A stretch of 64,000 nt of DNA from Achromobacter xylosoxidans (GTDB taxonomy: Bacteria > Pseudomonadota > Gammaproteobacteria > Burkholderiales > Burkholderiaceae_B): contig NZ_LN831029.1 of NCBI RefSeq assembly GCF_001457475.1, forward strand, positions 1,116,001-1,180,000, given 5' to 3'. The translations under genes and the position numbers were made by a program. Below the pieces are notes generated by a model. It made no database searches, had not been told where the DNA came from, and saw nothing but the letters and a program-made list of their open reading frames with translations. This document shows positions 52,269 through 62,512 of this stretch, one piece after another. Position 1 is the first letter of the stretch. Every line of letters starts with the position of its first letter.

Positions 52269-55200
52269 ATGGCCCTCATGTTCCCGCGGCTCGCCCGCAA
52301 TTTCGTCAAGAACGGAGTGTGACGTGAAGTCACGTGAGTAATTGTCTCAGCCCCTCGGGGTTAGCGAGACCTGATATTCCGCTATCAGTAGCCTACCGAC
52401 ACATGCGACTTCGGCAACGAGGTGGTGTGAAGCTGTCGGGACAATGTAGACCTCCCATGAGGGAAAGGTCCTTCCGCGAGGGAGGGCCAAATCTGCCAGC
52501 ATCAAGGCGGATGGGTCGCTAGGCTGAGCGACATGGTTAACGCAAGTGAACTGCTGATAAACACTGTAATAGCGAACAAGCCAAAGATGCTGACAGGCTT
52601 GGGCCAAAAGGCAACGTAGTCGGTCAACCCTCGTCCGTTTGGGGTTGCGCGGACATCACGACTACCGGTGAAAAGGCAGAACCTAACTCGCTCTTGTTAC
52701 TCACGTGGAACACGGTAAGCCCGTACCACCGCCCCTCGGGGCAGGCAGACCGTAAGGAATGCTGTTGGTGGTGCGGGTAGAGGAATGTGGAAAAGGCGAA
52801 TGCCGTCCTGTAATGGGACGGATAGGGATTGAGCCGCAAGGCAACATCATCCTGCGCGAAAGCGAGCAGACTTCCACTTGGTCTTTCTCTACGAGAAAAC
52901 TTGTCCAACCTTCTATAAGAGGGAATTGCAGATGACTACGCAAGAAATTGCTTGCGCGGGTGCGCCCTCACACGAATCGGTCACATGGCACAGCATCGAC
53001 TGGGCCAAGTGTCACCGTGAAGTGCGAAGGCTCCAAGCGCGTATCGTAAAGGCGACTCGGGAAGGAAAATACGGCAAGGCGAAATCCTTGCAGTGGATTC
53101 TGACCCACTCGTTCAGCGGCAAAGCATTGGCCGTCAAACGAGTTACTGAAAACCAAGGAAAGAGGACTCCTGGTGTGGATCGCGTCACGTGGTCAACGCC
53201 GGAGACCAAATCCGAAGCAGTGTTGTCCCTTCGCCGTCATGGCTATCGACCCCGCCCGTTACGGCGGATCTATATTCCAAAAGCCAATGGCAAGAAGCGG
53301 CCTCTCGGTATTCCCACGATGAGGGATAGGGCTATGCAGGCACTATACCTGCTGGCTCTCGAACCCATCGCGGAGACGACCGGGGATAAGGACTCTTACG
53401 GGTTCCGCCCCGGCCGAAGTGTGGCAGACGCCATCAGGCAATGCCACACGGTGCTGGCTTGGAAACGCTCTGCGGAGTGGGTCCTTGAAGCCGATATCGA
53501 AGGGTGTTTCGACAACATCAGCCACGATTGGCTCGCCGAGAACATTCCGATGGACAAGGCGATCCTCAAAAGCTGGCTCAAGGCCGGATACGTCGAGAGC
53601 GGTAGTTTGTTCCCGACGGAGGCAGGTACTCCACAAGGGGGGATCATCTCCCCGGTGCTGGCGAACATGGCGCTGGATGGATTGCAAGAGGTTCTTGGCA
53701 AATCGTTCTTCAGGACGAGGCGCCAGAACAAGCACTACGATCCGAAGGTGAACTTCGTTCGTTACGCCGATGACTTCATCGTCACGGGGTACTCGCGTGA
53801 GCTACTCGAAATAGAGGTGCTGCCACTGGTGGAGAAGTTTCTTGCCGCCAGGGGCCTCAACATCTCGAAAGCGAAGACTCGCGTTACTCATATCTCGGAA
53901 GGGTTCGACTTCCTGGGCAAGAACATCCGCAAGTTCAACGGGGTGTGCCTGACCCAGCCATCGAAGAAGAACACGAAGGCTTTTCTAGATTCGATCCGAG
54001 GTTTGATCCGTGCCAACAAGGCAGTGAAACAAGACGACCTCATCGGCATGCTCAATCCACGCATCAAGGGTTGGGCGGAATTTCACAGTGCCGATGCTTC
54101 ATCCCAGACGTTTACTCGCGTCGATGCAGTCATATGGCGCAGCCTATGGCGCTGGTGCAGGCGGCGGCATCCAAAGAAAGGGGCCTATTGGGTTAAGGAA
54201 AGGTACTTCCACCGGATAGGCAACAGGAATTGGGTGTTTGCTGCGGACGATGGTCAGAGGTTCCCTGACGGCAACGTGAAATGGAAGATGCTGCGCATAG
54301 CGGCGGATACCAAGATACGACGCCACGTCAAGGTCAATGGCCTAGCCAACCCGTTCGATCCCGAATGGGAAAGCTACTTTGAAGCTCGCTTGAGCCAGAA
54401 GATGGTCCAGTCCCTGCACGAGCGCAGGAAGCTCGTCAAACTATGGCTTGCGCAGGATGGAAAGTGCTTGATCTGCGAGCAGCCCATCACGAAGGAGACC
54501 GGTTGGCATGCCCACCATATCCAACGTCGGGTTGATGGCGGAAAGAACACTTTGGAAAACTTGGTTCTGCTTCATCCAAACTGCCATAACCAGCTACATG
54601 TCCAAGGTTTGAAGGTAGTGAAGCCGGTTCGCGAAAGCGAGCTTTGAAAGGCTTGAGCCGTATGAGGGGAAACTCTCACGTACGGTTCTTAGGGGGGGAT
54701 GGGCCAGCAATGGCCTGTCCCTACCCGACTACTACCCGACCGACGAAGCCACACTCGAAAGAACCCTCAGCGCACTGGCGCCCAGCGATGGGCCGATGTG
54801 CATTCTCGATCCTTGCGCCGGCGAAGGCGTGGCCATCGCCGAAGCCGCCCATGCCCTAGGGCCTGAGCAGACCAGCGCCTATGCCGTCGAATTCGACCAA
54901 GAGCGGGCCAACCATGCCCGGCTGTTGGTCGACCACTGCATCCACGGTGACTTGATGGACACCATGATCACGCGGCAGGCCTTCGGCCTCTTGTGGCTCA
55001 ACCCACCGTATGGTGATCTCGCAAGGGATGCCAACGGCAGCTTGGGCTACGAAGGCAAGGGCCGTGGGCGGCTGGAAAAGCTCTTCTACCAGCGCACGCT
55101 GCCTCTTTTGCAGTACGGCGGCATCCTGGTCTTCATCCTGCCAGCCTACGTGCTTGATCAGGAACTGGTCGGCTGGCTGACCCGCCACTTCGCGGATCTG

Positions 55201-55791
55201 TCGGTCTTCCAGGCTGTGGACAAGCAATTCAAGCAGGTCGTGATCTTCGGGCGTCGTGTCCGCCAGCGTGAGCAGGCAGGCGATGACGTGAAATCCTCCC
55301 GCGCCCGGCTGTTGCAAATCGGCCTGAGCGAATTGGAGGCGGGCGAGCTACCGCCCGAATGGACGCTGCTGCCGTATGTGGTCCCCACGTCCCAGGCCGA
55401 GCCGGAGCATTTCTACCGGATCAGCATGGAGCCCGAGCAGTTCGCCGACGAAGTGCGGCGTCTGAAGGGTTTGTGGCCCGCGTTCGAGACCCATCTGGGC
55501 GCGACGCAGCAGACCTTGCGTGCTCCGGCACGCGCCTTGTCCCAATGGCACCTGGCACTGGCCCTCGCGGCCGGCGCGATCTCCGGTGTCGTGCAGTCCC
55601 CCAGCGGCCGCACCCTGGCCGTCAAGGGCGACACCTTCAAGCAGAAGTCATCCGCCGTCGAATACCGCGAGCGCGATGACGGCTCCCTGGCCGAAACCCG
55701 CATCCTCACGGACAAGTTCGTTCCGGTGATTCGGGCCTGGGACCTCACACCTGACTCGGCCACGCTGGGCCAGGTTTTGACGATCCACTGA
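52269..55791 (+). CDS. DUF6094-type DNA methyltransferase gene split by group II intron 1
   Basis: Exon 1 (52269-52316) encodes [16 protein letters not shown]; exon 2 (54730-55791) continues [18 protein letters not shown]. Spliced, it gives 369 residues. The S-adenosylmethionine-binding loop is [20 protein letters not shown] and the catalytic motif is [10 protein letters not shown], as in N6-adenine or N4-cytosine methyltransferases. It could protect ICE DNA or regulate it. Without splicing only a short peptide would be made. Target sequence is unknown. Confidence 0.85.
52932..54647 (+). CDS. ltrA: Intron 1 reverse transcriptase/maturase with HNH domain
   Basis: 571 residues from the ATG at 52932, which follows GAGGGAATTGCAG. 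Reverse transcriptase blocks include [20 protein letters not shown], the catalytic YADD at residues 278-281, and the maturase X region. The C-terminus has an HNH endonuclease with [20 protein letters not shown] and [10 protein letters not shown]. It should help splice intron 1 and move it to intron-less targets. All key residues are present, so it may be active. Confidence 0.93.
   Translation: MTTQEIACAGAPSHESVTWHSIDWAKCHREVRRLQARIVKATREGKYGKAKSLQWILTHSFSGKALAVKRVTENQGKRTPGVDRVTWSTPETKSEAVLSLRRHGYRPRPLRRIYIPKANGKKRPLGIPTMRDRAMQALYLLALEPIAETTGDKDSYGFRPGRSVADAIRQCHTVLAWKRSAEWVLEADIEGCFDNISHDWLAENIPMDKAILKSWLKAGYVESGSLFPTEAGTPQGGIISPVLANMALDGLQEVLGKSFFRTRRQNKHYDPKVNFVRYADDFIVTGYSRELLEIEVLPLVEKFLAARGLNISKAKTRVTHISEGFDFLGKNIRKFNGVCLTQPSKKNTKAFLDSIRGLIRANKAVKQDDLIGMLNPRIKGWAEFHSADASSQTFTRVDAVIWRSLWRWCRRRHPKKGAYWVKERYFHRIGNRNWVFAADDGQRFPDGNVKWKMLRIAADTKIRRHVKVNGLANPFDPEWESYFEARLSQKMVQSLHERRKLVKLWLAQDGKCLICEQPITKETGWHAHHIQRRVDGGKNTLENLVLLHPNCHNQLHVQGLKVVKPVRESEL
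54655..54688 (+). ncRNA. Catalytic domain V of intron 1
   Basis: A 34-base hairpin starting GAGCCGTATGAGGGGAAAC and closing with GTACGGTTC, with the AGC triad near its 5' end. Domain VI follows. Confidence 0.9.
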
Positions 55792-55837
55792 TCTACAGGA
55801 CGGAATGCTGTCCCCTCATGTTCCAAGGAGTATTTCA

Positions 55838-56164
55838 ATGTTCAAGAAATTTCTATCCAGCAAGCCCATCCACAGTCCGAAGACAACCCGATTTTCCGTC
55901 GGCGCTATCAAGCTCAGCGAGAAGGTACGCTGGCTGGATGACCACGGGTTGCTCGATCCCATTGATCTGGTGCAACGGCATATCCGTGGCGACTGGGGCA
56001 GCATCGGAGAGTCCGAACGACGCTCGAATGAAGATGCGCTTTCCCAGGAAGGCATCCTCTTCTCGCGCTACATCATCACACCACGTTTGACGGTATCCGT
56101 TACGACTGATGAGCATCGCGACCTGACGCTGGTCAAGCTACTCGACGAGCAAATCAGCATCTGA
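55838..56164 (+). CDS. Small ICE hypothetical, paralogue of the next gene
   Basis: 108 residues from the ATG at 55838 with AAGGAG. The segment DLVQRHIRGDWGSIGESERR then SNEDALSQEGILFSRYIITP closely parallels RHFAADWGDLSDNDWRQNDD in the next gene, so the two are tandem paralogues. Similar small plasmid proteins are sometimes annotated as restriction subunits without evidence. No function is assigned. Confidence 0.65.
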   Translation: MFKKFLSSKPIHSPKTTRFSVGAIKLSEKVRWLDDHGLLDPIDLVQRHIRGDWGSIGESERRSNEDALSQEGILFSRYIITPRLTVSVTTDEHRDLTLVKLLDEQISI

Positions 56165-56186
56165 AAAAGCTGTTTATCCACCCACC

Positions 56187-56226
56187 GGGGCACTTCGCCC
56201 CGATGGGGAGAAGTGCCCCTTTTTTT
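56187..56226 (+). terminator. Terminator-like hairpin just before a ribosome binding site
   Basis: GGGGCACTT and AAGTGCCCC pair around 15 bases, followed by seven T. The AAGGAG and ATG of the next gene come right after, so it either ends the upstream transcript or acts as an attenuator. Confidence 0.78.
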
Positions 56227-56241
56227 GAAGGAGCATTCTCC

Positions 56242-56541
56242 ATGTCCACCTCTGCGCAACACGTTCTTCCCAGATTCAACCCCGGCCTGGTCGTCATGAC
56301 CTCGGGGGTCGCCAGTCTCATCGAACAAGGCCAGTTCAATCCTCGCCCTTATCTACTGCGGCATTTTGCCGCCGACTGGGGCGACCTCAGCGACAACGAC
56401 TGGCGCCAGAACGACGACGCGCTGAAGTCGGGCGAGGATCGCCTGTTCTCGGCCTACGAGGTCGGCCCGAATCTGAAGGTTTGGGTCATCACCGAATGGG
56501 ATCGCAGCGTCACCACGGTGCTGTTGCCCAGCGAATACTGA
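56242..56541 (+). CDS. Small ICE hypothetical, paralogue of the preceding gene
   Basis: 99 residues from the ATG at 56242 with GAAGGAG. Shared pattern with the upstream gene: GVASLIEQGQFNPRPYLLRH, then DWGDLSDNDWRQNDDALKSG and FSAYEVGPNLKVWVITEWDR. The domain looks like a compact alpha/beta fold. It precedes the helicase gene. Confidence 0.65.
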   Translation: MSTSAQHVLPRFNPGLVVMTSGVASLIEQGQFNPRPYLLRHFAADWGDLSDNDWRQNDDALKSGEDRLFSAYEVGPNLKVWVITEWDRSVTTVLLPSEY

Positions 56542-56595
56542 TCATCTTCCTCGCCGGCCAGAACCCGAATCCAGCCGGCTCTTCCTTCCCACCCT

Positions 56596-56634
56596 GGGGC
56601 ATGTCACCGCCCCATGGGGAGTGATGCATGCCCC
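56596..56634. terminator. Terminator-like hairpin before the helicase gene
   Basis: GGGGCATG and CATGCCCC form the outer stem, TCAC/GTGA extends it, and GTCTTTTT follows. It ends 19 bases before the helicase ATG. Confidence 0.65.
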
Positions 56635-56653
56635 GTCTTTTTGGAGCATCACC

Positions 56654-59600
56654 ATGAACGCACAAGTCATCGAAGCGGCCCCGACCGTAGATCCTTCGTC
56701 CCTGGACGACAACGTGCTCGAACAGGAATCGTCCGAGCTGTCCCTGAGCCTTCAGGACTTCGTTTCCGAGTTCGGCGACGAATTGCTGGACTCCCTCAAT
56801 CGCGCCAACCCACCCGTCTATAGCGGTACGCCGCGTCCGCACCGCCAACTGGTTCTGGCAGGCCTGAAGCGCCAGTTGTTCCCTGCCCAGGCAGAGGTCG
56901 TACATGCGGCCTCGGAACTGCTCGTCAATCAGGGCGAGCGGGCTGTCTTCGTAAATGGCGAAATGGGCACCGGAAAAACCACGATCGGCATTGCGCTGGC
57001 CGCGGTCCTGCATGCCGAAGGCTATCGCCGTACGCTCGTCCTGAGCCCGCCGCATCTGGTCTACAAGTGGCGCCGAGAAATCCTCGAAACCGTCGCGGGT
57101 GCAAAGGTTTGGGTGCTCAACGGCCCGGACACGCTGCTCAAGCTCATCAAGTTGCGCGAGCAGCTTGGCGTGCCTTCTGCGGCCCAAGAGTTCTTCATCC
57201 TCGGTCGCGTCCGCATGCGAATGGGCTTCCATTGGAAGCCTGCCTTCGCACGCAAGCGCACCCGTCACGGTGACGTGGGGGTCTGCCCGCACTGCGGGGA
57301 GGTCATCACCAATCTCGACGGCGAGCCGATCAGTGTTCAGGAGCTGGAGGCGGAGGAATTCCGCCGCAAGTGCAATGGCTGCGGCGGCGCACTGTGGACG
57401 CTGATGCGTCCGCGGTCACTGTCCGGCAGCGATCAGTCCTCGGCCGTGTTGCGTGCCTTGAAGCGCATTCCGACGATCGGCGAAGCCACCGCGCAACGCC
57501 TGATGAAAACCTTCGGGGACAGCTTCCTGGCCTCGATGCTCGGCGACAACCTGCACAACTTCATTAACCTGATGGACGCGAGCGGGAAGTTGGTGTTTTC
57601 GGATCGGCAGGCGCACCGCATGGAGCGGGCCATGGCGTCGATGGAGTTCGGCTTCGGTGAAGGTGGCTACCAACCCAGCGAGTATGTGAAGCGGGTGCGA
57701 CGTGAAGTCGCCTGAGTAATTGTTCAAACGGGGGCAACCCCGACGAGGAACCTGATGTTCCGTCATCAGTAGCCTACCGGCACATGCAGGACTGGTAACA
57801 GACCTGTGTGAAGCTGCCGGGACAATGTAGCTGGGCCTTCGGGCCGCGCCAATGTCGTGAGGCAAAGGCGTTACCTGCGAGCATCACTGCGGGTACGGCG
57901 CTAGGCTGGGTGGTATGACCAACGCAAGTGAACTGCTGTTAAACACCGTTATGTACAACAAGCCAAAGATGCTGACAGGCTTGAACCAAAAGGTATGCGG
58001 TCGGTTGCCCTTTATTCGCTTTGGGGGCACACGGACATCATGACCGCCGGTGGAAAGGCAGGGTCTAACCCATCTCGTTACTCAGGTGAAACACGGTAAG
58101 CCCGTATCGCTGCCCCTTTGGGGCAGGCAGACCGTAAGGAATGCTGTTGGCGGTGCGGGTAAAGGAATGTGGAGAAAGCGAATGCCGTCCTGTAATGGGG
58201 CGGATAGGGGTTGAGCCACAAGGCAACATCACCTCACGCGAAAGCGGGCAGACTTCCACTTGGTCTTTCTCTACGAGAGAGTTTGTCTAACCTTCTTCAA
58301 GAGGGAATTGCAGATGACTACGCAAGAAATTGATTGCGCGGGTGCGCCCTCACACGAATCGGTCAACTGGCACAGCATCGACTGGGCCAGGTGTCACCGT
58401 GAAGTGCGAAGGCTCCAAGCGCGTATCGTAAAGGCGACTCGGGAAGGGAAACACGGCAAGGTGAAAGCCTTGCAGTGGATTCTGACCCACTCGTTCAGCG
58501 GCAAAGCATTGGCCGTCAGACGAGTCACCGAGAACCAAGGCAAGAAGACGCCGGGTGTGGATGGCATCACATGGTCCACCCCGGAAGCCAAGTCTCAAGC
58601 CATGTTGTCAATCAAGCGGCGCGGGTATCGTCCCAGACCGCTGAAGCGTGTCTATATTCCCAAATCCAATGGGAAGATGCGGCCGCTGGGTATCCCGACC
58701 ATGAAAGACAGGGCGATGCAGGCGCTTTACCTGCTGGCTCTCGAACCCGTGGCCGAGACCACAGCGGACGGACGCTCGTTTGGGTTCCGACCGGAAAGGT
58801 CCACGGCGGACGCCATCGAACAGTGCTTCACGGCGCTGTCCAAGAAGGTGGCCCCGCAATGGATTCTCGAAGGCGACATCAAGGGCTGCTTCGACAACAT
58901 CAGCCATGACTGGCTCATGGGCCATGTACCGACGGATCGCGAGATCCTGAAGAAGTGGCTCAAGGCCGGATACATGGAAGATCGGCAACTTTTTCCAACC
59001 GAAGCCGGTACCCCGCAAGGGGGCATCATCTCGCCAACCCTGGCGAATCTCGTCCTCGACGGACTGGAAGCCAAACTGGATGCTGCTTTCGGAAGAAAGC
59101 GGTACGCCAACGGTGTACAGACCCGTTTGATGGTCAACTATGTGCGGTATGCGGACGACTTCATTGTGACGGGACGCTCGAAGGAGCTACTGGAACAGGA
59201 GGTCATGCCGATCATTAAGGACTTCATGCGGGAACGGGGGCTCACGCTCTCATCCGAGAAGACCAAGATCACGCACATCGACGAGGGCTTCGACTTCCTC
59301 GGACAAAGCGTCCGCAAGTACAACGGCAAGCTGTTGATCAAGCCGTCGAAAGTGAACGTGGCGACCTTCTTGGGAAAAGTGCGTTCAGCGGTCAAAGGCA
59401 ATAAGGCGCTGGATCAGCCTCGGCTGATTCGGATGCTCAACCCAATGATCCAAGGCTGGGCGAATTATCACCAGCACGTCGTGTCCAAAGCGACGTTCGC
59501 ACGTGTCGATCATGAGATTTGGCGTGTGTTGTGGCAGTGGGCCGTTCGTCGGCATCCGAAGAAAAGCAGCGTCTGGATCAAGCAGCGCTACTTCCATTCC

Positions 59601-61356
59601 GTAGGCACTCGCAATTGGGTGTTTGCGGCAGCAACAGGTGAAAGGTTCCCTGACGGGAACCCGATCTTGACGTCGCTGCGGAAAGCAACGGATACGCCCA
59701 TTCGGCGACACCGGCCAATCAAGTTGGAAGCCAATCCATTTGACCCGACGTGGGAAACGTATTTTGAGGAGCGTATGAGCCTCAAGATGCAGAACTCATT
59801 GAGGGGCAGGAAGAAGCTCATCAACCTCTGGCTGGATCAGGATCGCCGTTGTCCAATCTGCCAGCAATTGATCACGCAGGAGACGGGGTGGCATGTCCAC
59901 CACCTTATTCGGCGGGTCGATGGCGGAAAGGACGGAAGTACCAACCTCGTGATGGTGCATCCGAACTGTCATAACCAGATTCACGTCAATGGTCTCAAGG
60001 TGGTGAAGCCGGTTCGCGAAAGCGGGCTTTGAAAGGCTTGAGCCGTATGAGGGGAAACTCTCACGTACGGTTCTTAGGGGGGGATGGGCCAGCAATGGTC
60101 TGTCCCTACCCGACTATCTGCCGCGAGGCACGTTCGACCTTCTCATCGCCGATGAAGCCCATGAGTACAAAACGGGCGGTTCGGCGCAAGGCCAGGCCAT
60201 GGGTGTCATCGCATCCAAGGTTCGCAAGACGGTCTCGCTCACCGGCACGCTGATGGGCGGCTACGCTGACGATCTGTTCCACCTGCTGTTCCGCGCTCTT
60301 CCGGGCCGCATGATCGAGGACGGTTACATCCCCAGCCGCAACGGCAGCATGAACGCCGCTGCCATGGCCTTCATGCGGGACCACGGTGTTCTCAAGGACA
60401 TCTATTCCGAGTCCGATGGCCCGGCCCACAAGACGGCCAAGGGCAGCAAGGTCACGGTCAGAACGGTCAAGGCTCCGGGCTTCGGCCCCAAGGGCGTGCT
60501 GCGCTGCATCCTGCCGTACACCATCTTCCTGAAGCTGCGAGACATCGGTGGCGTACTGCCGCCGTATGACGAGGAGTTCCGGGACGTGGCGATGAGCGCC
60601 GAGCAAGGCGAGGCGTATCAGAAGCTGGCTTCCAGCCTCACGCAACAGCTCAAGGAGGCCCTGCGCAAGCGGGACACCACCTTGTTGGGCGTGGTTCTCA
60701 ACACGCTGCTGGCGTGGCCCGACTGCTGCTTCAGGGCAGAGACGGTCCGCCATCCGCGCACGCGCGAGGTGTTGGCATTCACCCCGGCTCAGTTCAACGA
60801 GCTGCAGGTGATGCCCAAGGAGCGTGAACTGATCAACATCTGCCGCCAGGAGAAGGAAGCGGGTCGCAAGACCCTGGTGTATTCGGTCTACACCGGCACG
60901 CGGGATACCACGAGTCGGCTGAAGATGCTGCTGGAGCAGGAAGGCTTCCGGGTGGCGGTGCTACGCGCAAGCGTCGATGCCAGCCAGCGAGAGGACTGGA
61001 TTGCCGAGCAGATCGAACGGGGCATCGACGTGCTCATTACGAACCCCGAACTCGTCAAGACCGGGTTGGACCTGCTCGAATTCCCGACGATTGTTTTTCT
61101 TCAATCGGGCTGGAATGTCTACACGCTGCAGCAGGCCGCGCGCCGCTCGTGGCGTATCGGTCAGAAGCTCGCTGTGAAGGTCATCTACCTGGGGTATGCC
61201 GCCTCTTCGCAGATGGCATGCCTCGCCTTGATGGCCAAGAAGATCCTGGTCTCGCAGTCCACCTCCGGCGACGTGCCCGAATCCGGGCTGGATGTGCTCA
61301 ACCCGGACGGTGATTCCGTTGAAGTGGCGCTGGCCCGGCAACTGGTCGCCGCCTGA
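56654..61356 (+). CDS. SNF2/DEAH-type helicase gene split by group II intron 2
   Basis: Exon 1 is 56654-57694 (347 codons) and exon 2 is 60115-61356 (414 codons with stop); the product is 760 residues. Exon 1 has Walker A (VNGEMGTGKTTIGIALA, residues 102-109 core) and a zinc ribbon (VCPHCGEV and KCNGCGGAL). Exon 2 opens YLPRGTFDLLIADEAHEYKT, so the DEAH box starts 13 residues after the intron, and has the C-terminal helicase motif ARRSWRIGQKLAV. It resembles the SNF2-like helicase conserved in this ICE family. DNA processing is likely, partner unknown. Confidence 0.87.
58314..60032 (+). CDS. ltrA: Intron 2 reverse transcriptase/maturase with HNH domain
   Basis: 572 residues from the ATG at 58314. 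The RT catalytic YADD is at residues 279-282, preceded by [19 protein letters not shown]. The HNH domain has CPICQQLITQETGWHVHHLI and VHPNCHNQIH. The first 80 residues are almost identical to the intron 1 protein, while the middle is clearly more diverged. It should support splicing and mobility of intron 2. All visible motifs are intact. Confidence 0.93.
   Translation: MTTQEIDCAGAPSHESVNWHSIDWARCHREVRRLQARIVKATREGKHGKVKALQWILTHSFSGKALAVRRVTENQGKKTPGVDGITWSTPEAKSQAMLSIKRRGYRPRPLKRVYIPKSNGKMRPLGIPTMKDRAMQALYLLALEPVAETTADGRSFGFRPERSTADAIEQCFTALSKKVAPQWILEGDIKGCFDNISHDWLMGHVPTDREILKKWLKAGYMEDRQLFPTEAGTPQGGIISPTLANLVLDGLEAKLDAAFGRKRYANGVQTRLMVNYVRYADDFIVTGRSKELLEQEVMPIIKDFMRERGLTLSSEKTKITHIDEGFDFLGQSVRKYNGKLLIKPSKVNVATFLGKVRSAVKGNKALDQPRLIRMLNPMIQGWANYHQHVVSKATFARVDHEIWRVLWQWAVRRHPKKSSVWIKQRYFHSVGTRNWVFAAATGERFPDGNPILTSLRKATDTPIRRHRPIKLEANPFDPTWETYFEERMSLKMQNSLRGRKKLINLWLDQDRRCPICQQLITQETGWHVHHLIRRVDGGKDGSTNLVMVHPNCHNQIHVNGLKVVKPVRESGL
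60040..60073 (+). ncRNA. Catalytic domain V of intron 2
   Basis: Identical in sequence to domain V of intron 1: GAGCCGTATGAGGGGAAAC, then CTCTCAC and GTACGGTTC. Confidence 0.9.
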
Positions 61357-61411
61357 TTTCTCCGCCACATGCTGGCATCGTGCCGCCGGCTTTCTCATTT
61401 CTTCCAACCTT

Positions 61412-61452
61412 GCAGCCATGCCTACATCCCCGTGGGCATGGCTGCCTTTTTT
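61412..61452 (+). terminator. Terminator after the helicase gene
   Basis: A perfect 11-bp stem (GCAGCCATGCC/GGCATGGCTGC) with a 12-base loop is followed by CTTTTTTCC, directly before the AAGGAG of the next gene. Confidence 0.85.
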
Positions 61453-61466
61453 CCAAGGAGCTTTTC

Positions 61467-61859
61467 ATGAACGACAACACCCCATCAAACGCCGATATCG
61501 TTCAGGTTCGCCTGACGTTGGACGTGGCCTATTGCCTCAACGGAGAGGCCATGGCCGAGATGGTCAGCCACCTGCAGCAGGTGTGCGTGTACGCCATAGG
61601 CAACGGCATGCTGACGGGCAACACCTCGGCCGAGGTGGAGGACTACCGGATCGACGTATCGACTCCAACGCCCCCACTGTCGGAAGACGAAATCGCCCAG
61701 TACATGCGGCAACGCATCGAAGACGGAAGCCTCCTCGCCGAAGACGTTCCCACGCGCCTGGCGCGCTACGGGCTAATGAAACCCGACGACTTCGTTTCCG
61801 AGATGCGCGAGCGCATGGATATGACGTTGGTCAACGGAATCCACGGAGCTGCATCATGA
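61467..61859 (+). CDS. Conserved ICE hypothetical
   Basis: 130 residues from the ATG at 61467. Its core VQVRLTLDVAYCLNGEAMAE and MVSHLQQVCVYAIGNGMLTG is an alpha/beta pattern, and the C-terminal half is acidic and helical (EDEIAQYMRQRIEDGSLLAE). No known function. Its stop overlaps the next start (ATGA). Confidence 0.62.
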   Translation: MNDNTPSNADIVQVRLTLDVAYCLNGEAMAEMVSHLQQVCVYAIGNGMLTGNTSAEVEDYRIDVSTPTPPLSEDEIAQYMRQRIEDGSLLAEDVPTRLARYGLMKPDDFVSEMRERMDMTLVNGIHGAAS

Positions 61860-62299
61860 AAACCCAACGCATCGCGGTCGCGTGCCGCAACGCCTCCGGC
61901 ATGCCCGACATGCCCGTCTTCACCGTCGCCGTCACCGAGCCGGAGTATGACCTCGGCATTCACTACGACAAGGCCGAAGAACTCGCTGAAGAAGCCGGTT
62001 ACGAAAGGCCCTTCGTCTGCTTCGACGACACCGAGCATATCGCCATCCTGGCAGCGGCTCGCATGCTCGACTTGATTCCCCAGGTCGTCGTGATCGACAT
62101 GACCGACGGCGTGGTGCATTCGGCACGTTGCGACGTCGGGCAGATCAAGGTGATCTGCTACGACGAAAGCAACCTCGACGAAGCCCCGGATGACGTCGTG
62201 ACCGAGCAGCCAGTCGGCGATAAAGGTGCCTTGGTCCGCTGCTGGGCGCACATTCAGAACGCGGACGTCGACCCCGGGCTAAAGCTGGCCCGGGATTGA
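61856..62299 (+). CDS. Conserved ICE hypothetical
   Basis: 147 residues. The sequence FTVAVTEPEYDLGIHYDKAE, then ARMLDLIPQVVVIDMTDGVV, is acidic and mixed alpha/beta, without membrane or signal segments. It overlaps the preceding gene by four bases, so the pair is probably translated together. No family role is known. A terminator follows. Confidence 0.62.
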   Translation: MKTQRIAVACRNASGMPDMPVFTVAVTEPEYDLGIHYDKAEELAEEAGYERPFVCFDDTEHIAILAAARMLDLIPQVVVIDMTDGVVHSARCDVGQIKVICYDESNLDEAPDDVVTEQPVGDKGALVRCWAHIQNADVDPGLKLARD

Positions 62300-62327
62300 A
62301 ACGGCGGGCATCACGCATCCACTTCAC

Positions 62328-62350
62328 AGGCCCCGCTCGGGGCCTTTTCC
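62328..62350 (+). terminator. Terminator before the pil/transfer genes
   Basis: GGCCCCG and CGGGGCC pair around CT, followed by TTTTCC. The gap to 62512 holds no other supported feature. Confidence 0.78.
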
Positions 62351-62512
62351 TTGGGCAATCGCGCCGAAATGTGGCGATCGCTGGTGAGCAGGCTGACGGG
62401 GCAGCGAATGTTCCAGGTCCCACAATCGGGGCAGCCCGCAGTTCGCATTCCTGACTGCTCACGCGGGCAAGCACGGCCAAGGTATCGGCATCGCAACAGA
62501 TGAGCCGATGCC

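Larger units (their letters stand above)
52317..54729 (+). mobile_element. Group II intron 1
   Basis: It is 2413 bases long, beginning GTGTGACG and ending CTACCCGAC. The insertion is in phase 0. The last six bases of exon 1 (AACGGA) pair perfectly with TCCGTT at 52634-52639, the expected EBS1. A domain V hairpin is at 54655-54688. The intron lies in sense orientation with the host gene, so splicing could restore it. Confidence 0.92.
57695..60114 (+). mobile_element. Group II intron 2
   Basis: It is 2420 bases long, from GTGCGACG to CTACCCGAC, in phase 0 and in sense orientation. The last six exon bases (AAGCGG) pair with TCGCTT at 58016-58021 with one G-U pair, at the place equivalent to EBS1 of intron 1. 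Ends of the two introns are nearly identical. Confidence 0.92.

Noticed and set aside
52878..52931. Extended N-terminus of the intron 1 maturase (and the matching stretch at 58260 in intron 2)
   Set aside because: The ATG at 52932 (58314) has a good GAGGG at proper spacing and the protein start MTTQEI is shared by both introns.
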